A stretch of DNA of 64,000 nt from Aerococcus sp. 1KP-2016 (GCF_002252085.1 NZ_NEEY01000005.1:1-64000), one strand, 5' to 3'. Numbered from the stretch's first letter, positions 19,273 to 29,075 are shown. Translations and numbers: made by a program. Notes: generated from the letters alone by a model not told the origin.

Positions 19273-19911
19273 ATGCGCAAACCAATTATTATTGGTGTAA
19301 CAGGTGGTACAGGTTCTGGTAAGACGACTGTAACGCGTAAAATTATGGAAGAATTTGGAGATGTAAGTTTAGCTTATATTCCTCAAGATGCTTATTATAA
19401 AGATCAAAGTCATTTAACGATGGATGAACGTGTGAAAACAAATTACGACCATCCATTAGCATTTGATACAGAGTTATTAAACCAACATATTACAGCTTTA
19501 TTGAATGGCCAAGCAATTCAAATGCCTGTATATGATTTTACACAACATAACCGTAGTACAGAAACAATTACAGTAGAACCAAAAGAAGTCATCATTATCG
19601 AAGGAATCTTAATCTTCTCAGATAAAGACTTACGTGATTTAATGGATATTAAAGTTTTTGTTGATACAGATGATGATATCCGTATCATCCGTCGTATTAA
19701 ACGTGATATGGCTGAACGTGGACGTTCATTAGATTCTATTATTGATGCATATACAACAGTTGTAAAACCTATGCATGAGCAATTTATTGAACCAACGAAA
19801 AAATTTGCGGATATTATTATTCCTGAAGGTGGATCCAATAATGTTGCCATCGATTTAATGACAACTAAAATCCGCTCCGTATTACCAGCTGATTTAAATA
19901 TTGAAGAATAG
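19273..19911 (+). CDS. udk: Uridine kinase
   Basis: Cytoplasmic kinase of 212 residues that phosphorylates uridine and cytidine in pyrimidine salvage. Walker A 'GGTGSGKTT' is at residues 11–19. The substrate region 'QDAYYKD', 'NYDHPLAFD' and '[24 protein letters not shown]' is typical. The frame opens at 19246, but ATG 19273 with AGGAAGG (about 19255) upstream gives the usual [12 protein letters not shown] start. It would use nucleosides imported by transporters such as the NupC-like one at 60 kb. Confidence 0.95.
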   Translation: MRKPIIIGVTGGTGSGKTTVTRKIMEEFGDVSLAYIPQDAYYKDQSHLTMDERVKTNYDHPLAFDTELLNQHITALLNGQAIQMPVYDFTQHNRSTETITVEPKEVIIIEGILIFSDKDLRDLMDIKVFVDTDDDIRIIRRIKRDMAERGRSLDSIIDAYTTVVKPMHEQFIEPTKKFADIIIPEGGSNNVAIDLMTTKIRSVLPADLNIEE

Positions 19912-19942
19912 AATTAATTTTAACAATATTATATAAAGTGTA

Positions 19943-19971
19943 TTGCAAAATATGCATTTCCATGATATTGT
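19943..19971 (+). promoter_or_regulatory. greA promoter
   Basis: -35 TTGCAA (19943–19948), a 17-base spacer and -10 TATTGT (19966–19971). A CTATTAA/TTAATAG hairpin (about 19977–20000) follows in the leader. Confidence 0.5.
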
Positions 19972-20027
19972 GTTCCTATTAATCTTTTTTGGTTAATAGT
20001 ACTATATATGTTGTTAGGAGAAGAAGT

Positions 20028-20507
20028 ATGGCAGAAGAGACATATCCAATGACCCAAGAAGGTCTTGAAAAGATTCAACATGATTTAGAAGAATTAAAAA
20101 TTGTTAAACGTAAAGAAATCGTAGAACGTATTAAAATTGCACGTTCATACGGAGATTTATCAGAAAACTCTGAATATGAAGCAGCAAAAGATGAACAAGC
20201 TTTTGTTGAAGGTCAAATTCAAAAATTAGAAAAAATGGTACGATATGCTAAAATTATCGATCCTAATTCAGTAGATGAAGGAATCGTATCTTTAGGTCGT
20301 AAAGTTACATTTATCGAATTGCCAGATGGTGATGAAGAAGTTTACTCAATTGTTGGTCGAGCAGAAGCAGATCCACTAGACGGCAAAATTTCTAACGAAT
20401 CACCAATTGCACGTGCCTTAATTGGCAAACGTGTTGGTGATGAAGTGTCAATCGCTACACCAGGCGGAGACATGACAGTTAAAATTACTAGCGTTGATGC
20501 TATCTAA
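20028..20507 (+). CDS. greA: Transcription elongation factor GreA
   Basis: Protein of 159 residues that rescues backtracked RNA polymerase by stimulating transcript cleavage. The N-terminal coiled coil has the tip sequence '[19 protein letters not shown]', whose acidic residues reach the polymerase active site. The C-terminal FKBP-like domain ends '[18 protein letters not shown]'. ATG 20028 with AGGAGAAG ahead matches the family start. The open frame further upstream (19989) has no ribosome site. Confidence 0.96.
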   Translation: MAEETYPMTQEGLEKIQHDLEELKIVKRKEIVERIKIARSYGDLSENSEYEAAKDEQAFVEGQIQKLEKMVRYAKIIDPNSVDEGIVSLGRKVTFIELPDGDEEVYSIVGRAEADPLDGKISNESPIARALIGKRVGDEVSIATPGGDMTVKITSVDAI

Positions 20508-20522
20508 TCGTATAATCAAGCG

Positions 20523-20560
20523 AGTGCACACTTTCCATTGGAGGGTGTGCACTTTTTTTT
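20523..20560 (+). terminator. Intrinsic terminator after greA
   Basis: Perfect nine-pair stem AGTGCACAC/GTGTGCACT (20523–20531 with 20545–20553) followed by eight T's. Confidence 0.9.
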
Positions 20561-20695
20561 GTAACTAGACGTGCTTTCATGCAATCATTTAGAATTTTCC
20601 GACTAAAGCCGCATGTATTTTTACAGTGGATGGATTACCATTAAAGCATAAAATAAGATAAAATGGAGATATCAAAGAAAGAATGGCGGGAAGTT

Positions 20696-21445
20696 ATGAA
20701 AAATCGATATTTGATTTTTGCGTGTTTTGCTGTGCTAATAATTATCACAGGTCTATTTGCCTTACCGCAAAATATTTTTTTGTTTGCGCTTGGCTGCTTC
20801 TTATTAGCAATAGCGGAACGTGTAAAATTGCATGAAAGTCAAAATAATCAAAATCGGCGTTTGGAAAATGCATTATTAGTAGCGACTGGGTGTTTTTTCA
20901 TCTTTATGAGTATTATTACACTGAGATATGTTAGTGGGATTATTGTGACATTGATTGCAATCGCTTTGTTCTATTTTACATTTGTCAAAACGCATGAACG
21001 TAAAGATTCAAATAAATTAGCAGTACGTCAAACAAAAATAGTGGCTGCTGAAGACGGTCAAAAATATGATAAACCTTTTTTACAATTCGAACAACTTTTC
21101 AACAAAGAACGATACGGAGAAACGATATATGCTTGGGAAGATACGGAAATGTATTATCTCTATGCCAATAATTTTATCGATTTTGGTTCGACCATAGTGC
21201 CCATGGGTACGAATGTTGTTGTGATTAATCAAGTATTTGGGCAAACAAAAGTTATTGTCCCGGAAGGCGTAGGCCTCTCACTGCATGCAAATGGTTTCCG
21301 AAGTGAAATTTCTTGGAACGGTGATATAAGTGTTTTAAATAATGAACGCCGTAATCTTCAAACTGAAGAATATGAAAAAGCTAATCGTAAAATATATTTA
21401 CAAATTTCCCAAGGTTGGGGGCGTATTGAGGTGATTTTCCTATGA
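20696..21445 (+). CDS. liaF: LiaF-like cell-envelope stress regulator (membrane protein)
   Basis: Membrane protein of about 249 residues. Four hydrophobic helices lie in the first 110 residues, followed by a cytoplasmic LiaF C-terminal beta domain ('GSTIVPMGTNVVVINQVFGQTKVIVPEGVGLSL…'). In Bacillus and relatives LiaF keeps the LiaS kinase quiet until cell-wall antibiotics or membrane damage occur. The frame opens at ATG 20663, but ATG 20696 is preferred because the first would be nearly leaderless and has no ribosome site. It overlaps liaS (ATGA at 21442), forming liaF–liaS–liaR. Confidence 0.88.
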   Translation: MKNRYLIFACFAVLIIITGLFALPQNIFLFALGCFLLAIAERVKLHESQNNQNRRLENALLVATGCFFIFMSIITLRYVSGIIVTLIAIALFYFTFVKTHERKDSNKLAVRQTKIVAAEDGQKYDKPFLQFEQLFNKERYGETIYAWEDTEMYYLYANNFIDFGSTIVPMGTNVVVINQVFGQTKVIVPEGVGLSLHANGFRSEISWNGDISVLNNERRNLQTEEYEKANRKIYLQISQGWGRIEVIFL

Positions 21446-22503
21446 AAGGACGTCGCTTCTTAGCTATATTTTTAACTATATGGGTATCCTTGTTATTATC
21501 GAGTGTAATTGCAAATTTAGTCATCAATATTGCTGCTGGGACACTCAAATTGCAGTGGCATTATCAGTCGTTCTTACAGATGTTCATGCCGCTCATTAGT
21601 GTATTGTTTATTCTTATAGTGATTGCGTTTATCGCCACCATCATTTTATATTTGTTTCTTTTCAAGGATGAAGGATTGCTATTGGCTAAATTACGCGCTT
21701 TACAGCAACGGAAATATGATGATCCGGTATTAATTCAAACTTCAGATAGCATCTATTTATCAGAAGATGTCGAAATAGCATTGAAGAAAATCCGTGAATC
21801 TGGTCAAAATATGGAAGTAGCCCTGCAAGCGAAAACGGTGGCTGATGAAACAAATTCCCAATTAGATCGCAATGAATTAGTGAAGCAGGAACGCCAACGG
21901 ATTGCCCGTGAATTACATGATTCAGTCAGTCAACAGCTATTTGCTATGACCATGCTTTTATCAGCTATTCAAGAGCAGTCTGAGGGAATAGATCCGGTTA
22001 ATCAACAATTAATCGCTAAAGTAGCAGATATGGTTGATCAAGCCCAAGCAGAGATGCGTGCTTTATTGTTACATCTACGACCAATCTCCCTTACTAATCA
22101 ATCCTTGGCCAAGGGGATTGAGCAACTATTTAAAGAATTAGAAACGAAGGTCAAAATCAATTTCGAAGCCAGCGTAAATGATGTTCAATTATTACCTGAA
22201 GTTGAAAATCACCTATTTCGAATTGTTCAGGAGTTGCTATCAAACAGTTTGCGTCATGCTAATCCCACTATTATCGAATGCCAATTATACGAAAAAGACC
22301 GCAACATTTATTTGCGTTTTTCTGATGATGGGGTAGGTTTTGATATGGAAAAAGAGGTAAGTAACAGCGGTGGTTATGGTTTGAAAAATATTCGTGAGCG
22401 CGTGGCTCAATTAGGTGGTACTGTGAATGTGATTAGTTTTATCAATCAAGGGACCCTGGTACAAATTGTAGTTCCTAGACAAATGGAGGAGAGCAATGAT
22501 TAG
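21442..22503 (+). CDS. liaS: Sensor histidine kinase LiaS/VraS
   Basis: Two-component kinase of 353 residues. Two transmembrane helices (about 8–30 and 48–73) enclose a very short outside loop, so it is an intramembrane-sensing kinase. The HisKA_3 motif 'ERQRIARELHDSVSQQLFAM' has the phosphorylated His at about 159. The ATPase domain shows 'IVQELLSNSLRHA', 'DDGVGFD' and 'GGYGLKNIRERV'. Both ends overlap neighbours (liaF 4 bases, liaR 8 bases), so the three are translationally coupled. Confidence 0.93.
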   Translation: MKGRRFLAIFLTIWVSLLLSSVIANLVINIAAGTLKLQWHYQSFLQMFMPLISVLFILIVIAFIATIILYLFLFKDEGLLLAKLRALQQRKYDDPVLIQTSDSIYLSEDVEIALKKIRESGQNMEVALQAKTVADETNSQLDRNELVKQERQRIARELHDSVSQQLFAMTMLLSAIQEQSEGIDPVNQQLIAKVADMVDQAQAEMRALLLHLRPISLTNQSLAKGIEQLFKELETKVKINFEASVNDVQLLPEVENHLFRIVQELLSNSLRHANPTIIECQLYEKDRNIYLRFSDDGVGFDMEKEVSNSGGYGLKNIRERVAQLGGTVNVISFINQGTLVQIVVPRQMEESND

Positions 22504-23128
22504 TGTTTTATTAGTGGATGATCACGAAATGGTCAGATTAGGTGTGAGCACTTATTTATCAACTCAAGCAGATATCGAAATCGTAGGTGAAGCCAAAGAT
22601 GGTCTAGAAGGCAAAAAAATGGCCCTAGCCTTACGTCCAGATATTATCTTGATGGATTTGGTTATGGATAATATGGATGGCATCCAGGCTACCCAGGAAA
22701 TCCTGGCTGAATGGCCTGAGGCCAATATTTTAATTGTTACAAGTTTCATAGATGATGAAAAAGTGTACCCTGCAATGGAAGCAGGCGCTAAGGGCTATAT
22801 TTTGAAAACATCAGCTGCCCATGAAATTGCTTCTGCCATACGTCGTACGAATGCAGGTGAATCGGTCATTGCACCAACCGTAAACGACAAATTAATTGCC
22901 CATGAAGTAGCAGCCAATCAACATCATCTCCATGATGATTTAACGAGTCGTGAGCGTGAAGTATTACAACTCATTGCGGCAGGTAAATCAAATCAAGAAA
23001 TTGCGGATGAATTATTCATCACACTGAAAACAGTCAAAACGCATGTATCCAATATCCTTAGTAAATTAGCAGTAGAAGATCGAACACAAGCAACTATTTA
23101 TGCTTTTCAAAACAACTTAGTGAAATAA
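22496..23128 (+). CDS. liaR: Response regulator LiaR/VraR (NarL family)
   Basis: Response regulator of 210 residues. The receiver domain has 'LLVDDHEMVR' and the phosphorylated Asp in 'IILMDLVMDNMDG' (about 54). A LuxR-type helix-turn-helix follows near residue 147 ('LTSREREVLQLIAAGKSNQEIA'). It is phosphorylated by LiaS and should activate cell-envelope stress genes. No LiaR box could be identified with confidence upstream of liaF. Confidence 0.94.
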   Translation: MISVLLVDDHEMVRLGVSTYLSTQADIEIVGEAKDGLEGKKMALALRPDIILMDLVMDNMDGIQATQEILAEWPEANILIVTSFIDDEKVYPAMEAGAKGYILKTSAAHEIASAIRRTNAGESVIAPTVNDKLIAHEVAANQHHLHDDLTSREREVLQLIAAGKSNQEIADELFITLKTVKTHVSNILSKLAVEDRTQATIYAFQNNLVK

Positions 23129-23138
23129 TGGTACACAG

Positions 23139-23176
23139 AAAAGGCTGAATCAAGCAATGCTTGGTTCAGCCTTTTT
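23139..23176. terminator. Bidirectional terminator between liaR and rnjA
   Basis: Seventeen-pair stem (23139–23155 with 23159–23175, one T·G mismatch position) with a short loop, A's on one side and T's on the other. It serves the convergent liaR and rnjA transcripts. Confidence 0.88.
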
Positions 23177-23195
23177 ATATAATGAATAATCAATC

Positions 23196-24868
23196 TTAGA
23201 CAGGCATTACGACAGCCATAATCATCGGATTACGTTTCGTACGTTTGTATAAGAAGGGTTGGAGCGCATTTTGCATTGCGTCACGTAAAATCTTTTCATT
23301 TACTTTCTTACCAGAATTTAGATGACCAATGACAGTTGTTCGAATTACTTTTTGCGCATCTTGAATTAAGCCAACAGATTCTCGCATATAGATAAATCCA
23401 CGAGATACGATATCTGGGCCAGCGAGCAATTCATTCTTAGCAAAGTCTACTGAAACAACTGCTAGCACTAAACCATCTTCAGAAAGGTTATGACGGTCAC
23501 GTAAGACGATATTACCAATATCACCAATACCTTTACCGTCTACATAGACAGCCTCACCAGGGAAGCTACCAGCACGGCGAGCAGACTCTTGGGTTAGTGC
23601 AAGGACTTCCCCATTCTTCATCACAAAAATATTCTCACGAGGAATACCAACTAATTCAGCTTGGTCCGCTTGAATACTTAACATACGGTATTCACCATGG
23701 ACAGGCATGAAATATTTAGGTTTCATCAATGTTAACATTAATTTTTGTTCTTCTTGACTACCATGACCAGAAGTATGGACATTATTCACTTTACCGTGAA
23801 TAACTTCAGCGCCAGCTCTAATAATTGGTTGATCACACGGTTAACACTCAAAGTATTCCCTGGAATAGGGCTTGAAGAGAAGATAACAGTATCATCAGGT
23901 TGAATTGAAATTTGGCGATGTGTACCGTTGGCAATACGAGATAAAGCAGCCATTGGTTCCCCTTGAGAACCTGTACACATAATCAATACTTCATTAGCAG
24001 GGTATTGGTTGATTTCACTACCTTGAATGAAAGCATCTTCACCTACATTGAAGTAGCCAAGCTCAATTGCATTTTTAATCGCAGATTCCATTGAACGTCC
24101 AAAGACAGCAACCTTACGACCTTGCGCTACTGCTACATCAATTGCTTGAGACAAACGAGAAATATTTGATGCAAATGATGCAAAAATAATACGGCCGTCG
24201 ATATTTGAGATGATATCAGATAGTGATTCACCAACTACACGCTCAGATTTTGTAAAACCAGGTACTTCAGCATTTGTAGAATCTCCTAATAGTAGTAGGA
24301 CGCCTTCTTCCCCGATTTGAGCCATTTTATGGATATCAGCTGGTTTCCCTACAGGTGTGAAATCAAACTTGTAGTCCCCAGTGAATACGATGTTTCCTGG
24401 TGGTGTTTTGACTACGATCCCCATTGCATCTGGAATAGAGTGAGTTGTACGGTAGAAAGAGATTGAAGTCTTTCTGAATTTGATAACTGAATCTTCATCA
24501 ATGATGTGCAATTCAGCATCACGTAGCAAACCGTGTTCTTCCAGTTTGTTTTTAATCAAGGCCATAGCTAATTTTCCAGCATAGATAGGAATATTAATTT
24601 GTTTTAATAAGAAAGGAATACCACCAATATGGTCTTCGTGACCGTGAGTGATGAATAATCCCTTCACTTTTTGTTCATTTTGAATTAAGTATTGGTAGTT
24701 AGCGATAACATAGTCAATACCTAGTAAATCGTCTTCTGGGAACTTAACCCCAGCATCTAATAATAGTATTTCATCTTGAAATTGGATACCGTAAGAGTTC
24801 TTACCGATTTCGTCTAATCCCCCAAAGGCGAAAACGCCAACTTCATTGTTTTTTATGTCGACTTTCAT
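23196..24868 (-). CDS. rnjA: Ribonuclease J1, frameshifted as sequenced
   Basis: Metallo-beta-lactamase ribonuclease with 5'-3' exo- and endonuclease activity, central to mRNA decay. The N-terminal part (from ATG 24868) has the metal motif 'HGHEDH' at residues 75–80. Its frame ends at 23786–23788 after '[10 protein letters not shown]…'. The conserved continuation '[20 protein letters not shown]' runs in another frame to 23196. One missing base in 23819–23824 (a TTATTA stretch) explains this and restores 557 residues, the normal length. rnjA is usually essential or very important, so a sequencing error is the likely cause. It overlaps rpoY, the standard pairing in Firmicutes. Confidence 0.9.
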
Positions 24869-25086
24869 TAATTAGAAAGCTCCACTACTTTGAAGTCTGG
24901 ATTTTGTTGTTCATACTCTAAATGAGCACCTTCAAGAGGTTGGATAAACTCAACTAGATAGGGGGTTTCTTCTTCTAGATAAGCACGTACCTCACGTTTA
25001 GTTTCTGCTTGAATATACATAGTATGTGTTGATTCACGACGTGGAACTTCTTGACGTGAATTTTGATAAGTTACTTTAAAAATCAT
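24868..25086 (-). CDS. rpoY: RNA polymerase epsilon subunit RpoY
   Basis: Protein of 72 residues (formerly YkzG/DUF1447) beginning MIFKVTYQ. It is the small epsilon subunit that copurifies with Firmicutes RNA polymerase and resembles phage Gp2-type inhibitors in fold. The neighbour rnjA starts at its stop codon (TAATG), the normal arrangement. A good AAAGGAG site lies upstream of the ATG. Confidence 0.93.
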   Translation of the reverse strand: MIFKVTYQNSRQEVPRRESTHTMYIQAETKREVRAYLEEETPYLVEFIQPLEGAHLEYEQQNPDFKVVELSN

Positions 25087-25262
25087 TGTATGCTCCTTTT
25101 GTTAATTTATTAGAAATGTGATCTTACTCGCTTATACCATTCTAACATATTTCATATTGCTTGCGCACTTTTTTGTAGAATTTTACCGTAATGGCACGCT
25201 TTCATATCAGGAATTTTCAATTTATGCTAAAATAAGCCTGAATAAGGCTTGGGGAGGTAATT

Positions 25263-26246
25263 ATGAATATTGCAATAAAGAGTGCAAAATATGCGACTGC
25301 TACTTTTGTAGCCATTTTTCTAGCACAATGGTTGGGCTTGAATTACGCTGTATCGGCAGGGATTATCGCAATCCTATCCTTAGCCGAAACGAGTAAGAAA
25401 ACCATTCAATACATCGGTAATATTACTTTGACAATGTTACTCAGTTTAACGGTTGCAACAATTTTATTTCAACTATTTGGTTATGAGATTTGGGTATTTT
25501 CATTGTACCTACTGATCACATATCCGGCAGCAGTTTTTTTGAAGAGTGACAATGCGATTGCACCATGTGCGGTATTCATTTCGCATTTGTTGTTGGAACA
25601 GTCGTCGAGTTTTGACTGGTGGATTAATGAATTATTATTACTGGTAATTGGTGTCGGTATTGCCATGATTGTTAATTTGTATCAAACATCCTCTAGTAAC
25701 CAGATGAATCAAGTGAAATCTGAAATTGAAGAAAAGATGCAAGGCATCTTAAATAATTTAGCTGATAAGATGGATGATCCACAGCACCAAGATTTTCTAG
25801 TATATGAAGCAATCGATCAAACGAATGATTTGGCTAAGCATGGCCTATTTCTAGCCATGAAGGAGGTTGAGAATAATATTTCCGGGCAAGTAGACAATTA
25901 CTATATTAATTATTTTGAGATGCGTATGAGTCAATTAACACTATTATTTGATATTAATGATTCCTTAGATAATATTTATGAATTAACCGATCAAACTTAT
26001 GATTTAAGTGGATTTTTCCGTCATGTTAGTCAAGAATTATCTGAATCGAATACAGCAGCAAAACTACGCAATGAATTAGGCCAATTGAAGGATGAATATC
26101 GTAATTCCCCTCTACCGCAAAGTCGAAAAGAGTTCGAAACACGGTCAATCCTTTTTGATGTTTTACTCGATTGTGAGAAATTTTTAGCCTTAAAGTATGA
26201 ATTTTATAAAAGTACTCACCGAATCAAACAATTGAAAAAACGTTAA
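25263..26246 (+). CDS. Aromatic acid exporter family protein (ArAE_1)
   Basis: Membrane protein of 327 residues. Four to six helices occupy the first 140 residues ('ATATFVAIFLAQWLGLNYAVSAGIIAIL…'). A soluble alpha-helical C-terminal domain with charged coiled coils matches the ArAE_1 plus ArAE_1_C layout of the FUSC superfamily. The family is annotated as aromatic acid exporters, but the substrate here is unknown. GGGAGG lies 6 bases before ATG 25263. It stands alone between rpoY (divergent) and the convergent TrhA gene. Confidence 0.85.
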   Translation: MNIAIKSAKYATATFVAIFLAQWLGLNYAVSAGIIAILSLAETSKKTIQYIGNITLTMLLSLTVATILFQLFGYEIWVFSLYLLITYPAAVFLKSDNAIAPCAVFISHLLLEQSSSFDWWINELLLLVIGVGIAMIVNLYQTSSSNQMNQVKSEIEEKMQGILNNLADKMDDPQHQDFLVYEAIDQTNDLAKHGLFLAMKEVENNISGQVDNYYINYFEMRMSQLTLLFDINDSLDNIYELTDQTYDLSGFFRHVSQELSESNTAAKLRNELGQLKDEYRNSPLPQSRKEFETRSILFDVLLDCEKFLALKYEFYKSTHRIKQLKKR

Positions 26247-26247
26247 A

Positions 26248-26284
26248 AAAGACATGGTTCCTATTCCGGAGCCATGCCTTTTGT
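26248..26284. terminator. Bidirectional terminator between the ArAE gene and trhA
   Basis: Hairpin of about 10 pairs (GACATGGtTCC with GGAGCCATGcC) flanked by A's upstream and T's downstream, placed between convergent genes. Confidence 0.7.
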
Positions 26285-26286
26285 TT

Positions 26287-26958
26287 TTAAACGTATAAGA
26301 AAATGGAGAAGAACATGCAAATGCTACCGCCTAAGACAAATAAATGCCAGATAACATGCCAATATTTGAAATCGTCATGGGCATAGAAAATGGTACCAAC
26401 CGTATAGGTCACACCACCAGCAATTAACCACATGATACCACCAGTACCGATTGCTTCAATCATTTGCGGTATTGCGATGACACCAAACCAACCCATAAGG
26501 ATATATAACCAAGTTGAGTATTTTTTCATTTTATCCAAGAAGAGGATTTTACCAAAGATACCCAAAAAGGCAATTAACCATTGGGCAATAAAGATGAACC
26601 AACCAAATTTACCACCAATTGCTACAAGGGCATAAGGGGTATACGATCCTGCAATCAAAAGGAAAATTGAAGAGTGGTCAATAATCTTTAAGATGCCAGA
26701 TGCTTTGGTAAATGAAAGGCTATGGTATAGCGTGGAAGCTAAATAGAGCATACACATAGACAAACCATAAATGATGTAAGAAACAATTTCGATGGGATTC
26801 TCATTTGTTAACCCCTTGCGAATAAGGAAGATTGTTGCGACAATCGACAAAATAAAACCAATCCCATGAGTGATAGAGTTTAGAACCTCATTCGTGATAT
26901 AATAGGACTTCGGATAGGGTAAATTGATTCTTTCGTTTGAGTGTGAGTTTGTAGACAT
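26287..26958 (-). CDS. Hemolysin III / TrhA family membrane protein (PAQR)
   Basis: Protein of 223 residues with seven predicted helices. The motifs are those of the TrhA/hemolysin III family: 'NEVLNSITHGIGFILS', 'STLYHSL', 'DHSSIFLLIAGSYTP' and a C-terminal 'YWHVIWHLFVLGGS' with metal-ligand histidines. Bacterial members are linked to membrane energetics and fluidity rather than proven haemolysis. GGAGG lies upstream of the start. The extended -10 TGCTATACT (around 26998–27006, minus strand) is a likely promoter, divergent from the GTPase gene. Confidence 0.9.
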   Translation of the reverse strand: MSTNSHSNERINLPYPKSYYITNEVLNSITHGIGFILSIVATIFLIRKGLTNENPIEIVSYIIYGLSMCMLYLASTLYHSLSFTKASGILKIIDHSSIFLLIAGSYTPYALVAIGGKFGWFIFIAQWLIAFLGIFGKILFLDKMKKYSTWLYILMGWFGVIAIPQMIEAIGTGGIMWLIAGGVTYTVGTIFYAHDDFKYWHVIWHLFVLGGSICMFFSIFLYV

Positions 26959-27062
26959 CGAATTCCTCCTTAAGCAACTTGCAGATATTTCACATGTAGT
27001 ATAGCATAACTGTAAAGTACATGATAAGAATTATAACTATGCAAATATCTAAACAAGTGTAT

Positions 27063-27085
27063 TATAATTACTGTAAGCGTTTTAA
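27063..27085 (+). promoter_or_regulatory. Promoter -10 and cre-like site of the GTPase gene
   Basis: TATAAT at 27063–27068 is followed by TGTAAGCGTTTTAA (27072–27085), which matches 13 of 14 positions of the CcpA cre consensus. Its place just downstream of the -10 would suit transcriptional block by CcpA. The -35 is poor. Confidence 0.5.
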
Positions 27086-27116
27086 AAAGTGGAAACATTT
27101 TGAGGTGAAAAAATAT

Positions 27117-28385
27117 ATGGCTCCTAAAATGGATTGGCATCTTGCAGGTGAATTGACGAAACAAACCCAAGCAGAGATTGAGAAAATCGAGAAAGTACAT
27201 ATCCTTGTAATAGGAAAAACGGGTGTAGGCAAGTCCACACTGATTAACAGTATATTTCGAGAAAAATTAGCAGAAACTGGTATTGGCCAGCCTATTACCA
27301 AACATTTACAAAAAATTGAAAAAGATGACATCCCAATGGTGCTCTATGATACGCGAGGATTAGAGTTGGATGCAGTGACCCAAAAGCAAGTATCTGATGA
27401 TATAAACCAAACATTAACCAATATGGCTAAGAATAATGAGAAGATGCATGTTGCGTATTATTGTTTGAATGCAAATATTAGCCGCATTGAACCAGTAGAA
27501 ATTCAATTAATCGAGGATTTATCGAAAAAAATGCCGGTTATTTTAATTTTGACTCAGGCAATCGGTGAACAAGCACTGAAGTTTGAAGAATATTTAATAA
27601 ATCTAAATTTACCAGTTCAAAGTATCATTCGTGTGATGGTAAAAGATTACCAAGTAACACCTGAATATACGATACCAGCCTATGGTTTAAAAGAATTGGT
27701 CGAACGGTCATTTGGTTTACTACCCCAGAACTTACATATAGCTTTTAACAATGCCCAACAAATTGATATTGACCGTAAAGCAAGAGCCGCGCGACGTTGG
27801 GCGCGCAAATATATTGTATCGACCTTTGGGGTAGGGTTTACCCCAATACCATTTTCAGATGCAACGGTCTTAGTCCCCATGCAAATCGGTATGATGGCCC
27901 ATTTAACAGCCATCTTTGGTATATCACTAGATCATGCGACAACCTTAGGTATTGTGGGTGCTATTGGTGGAACGGGCTCAGCAACTTATATTGGACGTCT
28001 GATCGTTTCAAATCTAGCGAAACTGATTCCCGGAGCGGGCTCAGTGGCAGGTGGTATCATTTCTGGAACCACAGCGGCATTAGTAACAACAGCCCTTGCA
28101 ATGTCTTATATAGAGGTATTAACTTTTATTGCTATTAAAACAGCAAATAACGAAGTAGTTTCACCTAAAACAGTTCGTAATTTGATGAAGGAACGTTATA
28201 AAATTCGCTTGATTAGAGGGAAAAAGGATCCAGATTTTCAGGATGCAATGGTAAAAGTATCTAATCCTACTGATGGGGAAAAACAATTGGATAATGAGAC
28301 ATCGCAAACACAAACCAAAGTTATGAGAGACATGTCTGAACCAAAGATTAACTGGCCATCGTGGCCGCGAAGAGGCAAAAGATAA
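27117..28385 (+). CDS. GTPase with C-terminal DUF697 membrane domain
   Basis: Protein of about 422 residues. The N-terminal GTPase domain has the P-loop 'GKTGVGKST' (33–41), 'YDTRGLE' as the G3 region and a T/Q-rich G4 region around 'LILTQA'. The second half contains hydrophobic segments ('IGRLIVSNLAKLIPGAGSVAGGIISGTTAAL') typical of DUF697/YcjF-like domains, suggesting membrane association. ATG 27117 is chosen because GAGGTG (27102–27107) lies upstream; earlier in-frame codons lack one. The function is not known. Such proteins are often stress-related. Confidence 0.8.
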   Translation: MAPKMDWHLAGELTKQTQAEIEKIEKVHILVIGKTGVGKSTLINSIFREKLAETGIGQPITKHLQKIEKDDIPMVLYDTRGLELDAVTQKQVSDDINQTLTNMAKNNEKMHVAYYCLNANISRIEPVEIQLIEDLSKKMPVILILTQAIGEQALKFEEYLINLNLPVQSIIRVMVKDYQVTPEYTIPAYGLKELVERSFGLLPQNLHIAFNNAQQIDIDRKARAARRWARKYIVSTFGVGFTPIPFSDATVLVPMQIGMMAHLTAIFGISLDHATTLGIVGAIGGTGSATYIGRLIVSNLAKLIPGAGSVAGGIISGTTAALVTTALAMSYIEVLTFIAIKTANNEVVSPKTVRNLMKERYKIRLIRGKKDPDFQDAMVKVSNPTDGEKQLDNETSQTQTKVMRDMSEPKINWPSWPRRGKR

Positions 28386-28404
28386 AGAATTTGTAAAATA
28401 GCTT

Positions 28405-28437
28405 GTTATGAAAACTATTGTATATGGTGTTCATAAC
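28405..28437 (+). promoter_or_regulatory. Putative operator upstream of the DUF1836 gene
   Basis: Perfect eight-base inverted repeat GTTATGAA (28405–28412) and TTCATAAC (28430–28437), separated by 17 bases. It overlaps a candidate -35 (TTGTAT, 28418–28423), with TATAAT-like elements at 28445–28450 and 28456–28461 downstream. The geometry suits a dimeric regulator. Confidence 0.4.
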
Positions 28438-28481
28438 TTTATGATATAATGTAGTTATAATGATATATGTGGGTGAGACAA

Positions 28482-29057
28482 GTGGAAGAACAAGAAGCGT
28501 ATGAAAAATGGGTAAAAAGTTTAGATGAGGTCCGGATGCCAAGATGGGAAGAAATTACAGAAATCCCACTTTATATGGATCAATTGATTGCCGTAGTAAC
28601 TAAGTATTTAGAACCATTTCAAGTGTTCTCAGATGATAAGATTCCAGTTACTTCATCGATGGTGAACAATTATGTGAAATTAAATTTGATCCCGAAACCA
28701 ATTAAACGCCATTACAACAAACGACATATCGCTTATTTAATCGTGATTACTTTATTTAAAGAAGTCATTTCGATTCAAGATATCCGACGCGTATTAATTT
28801 TTCTTGCCAATTCACAGGGAAATTCAAATGCCTATAACCAATTTTGTGAACTATTAGAAAAAACAATTAAGCACAGTGGTAATGTGTATTTAAATAAAAC
28901 CGATGATTATGAAAATAATCTAAACTATGCAAGTAAAGAGGATTATGACCGCTATATTATTTTCTTGGCATGTGAGATGATCACAAACTTGCTTTTTGCC
29001 AAGAAATTTATCGACTTAATTGAGCAAGAAAACGAAGAAAAGTCAGACAATGAATAA
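28482..29057 (+). CDS. DUF1836 domain-containing protein
   Basis: Soluble protein of about 191 residues with a helical N-terminal region that looks like a helix-turn-helix ('VTSSMVNNYVKLNLIPKPIKRHYNKRHIAYLIVI', resembling MerR-type DNA-binding folds). It matches the DUF1836 family of unknown function, common in Firmicutes beside degV genes. I prefer GTG 28482, with GGGTGAG upstream, over ATG 28467, which lies too close to the likely transcription start. The degV gene follows 18 bases after. A DNA-binding role is inference. Confidence 0.75.
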   Translation: MEEQEAYEKWVKSLDEVRMPRWEEITEIPLYMDQLIAVVTKYLEPFQVFSDDKIPVTSSMVNNYVKLNLIPKPIKRHYNKRHIAYLIVITLFKEVISIQDIRRVLIFLANSQGNSNAYNQFCELLEKTIKHSGNVYLNKTDDYENNLNYASKEDYDRYIIFLACEMITNLLFAKKFIDLIEQENEEKSDNE

Positions 29058-29075
29058 GTAACCGGAGGTATTATT

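Noticed and set aside
25118-25396. A 92-codon frame upstream of and overlapping the ArAE gene
   Set aside because: It begins in the AT-rich promoter region, has no ribosome site and overlaps the start of a convincing membrane protein.
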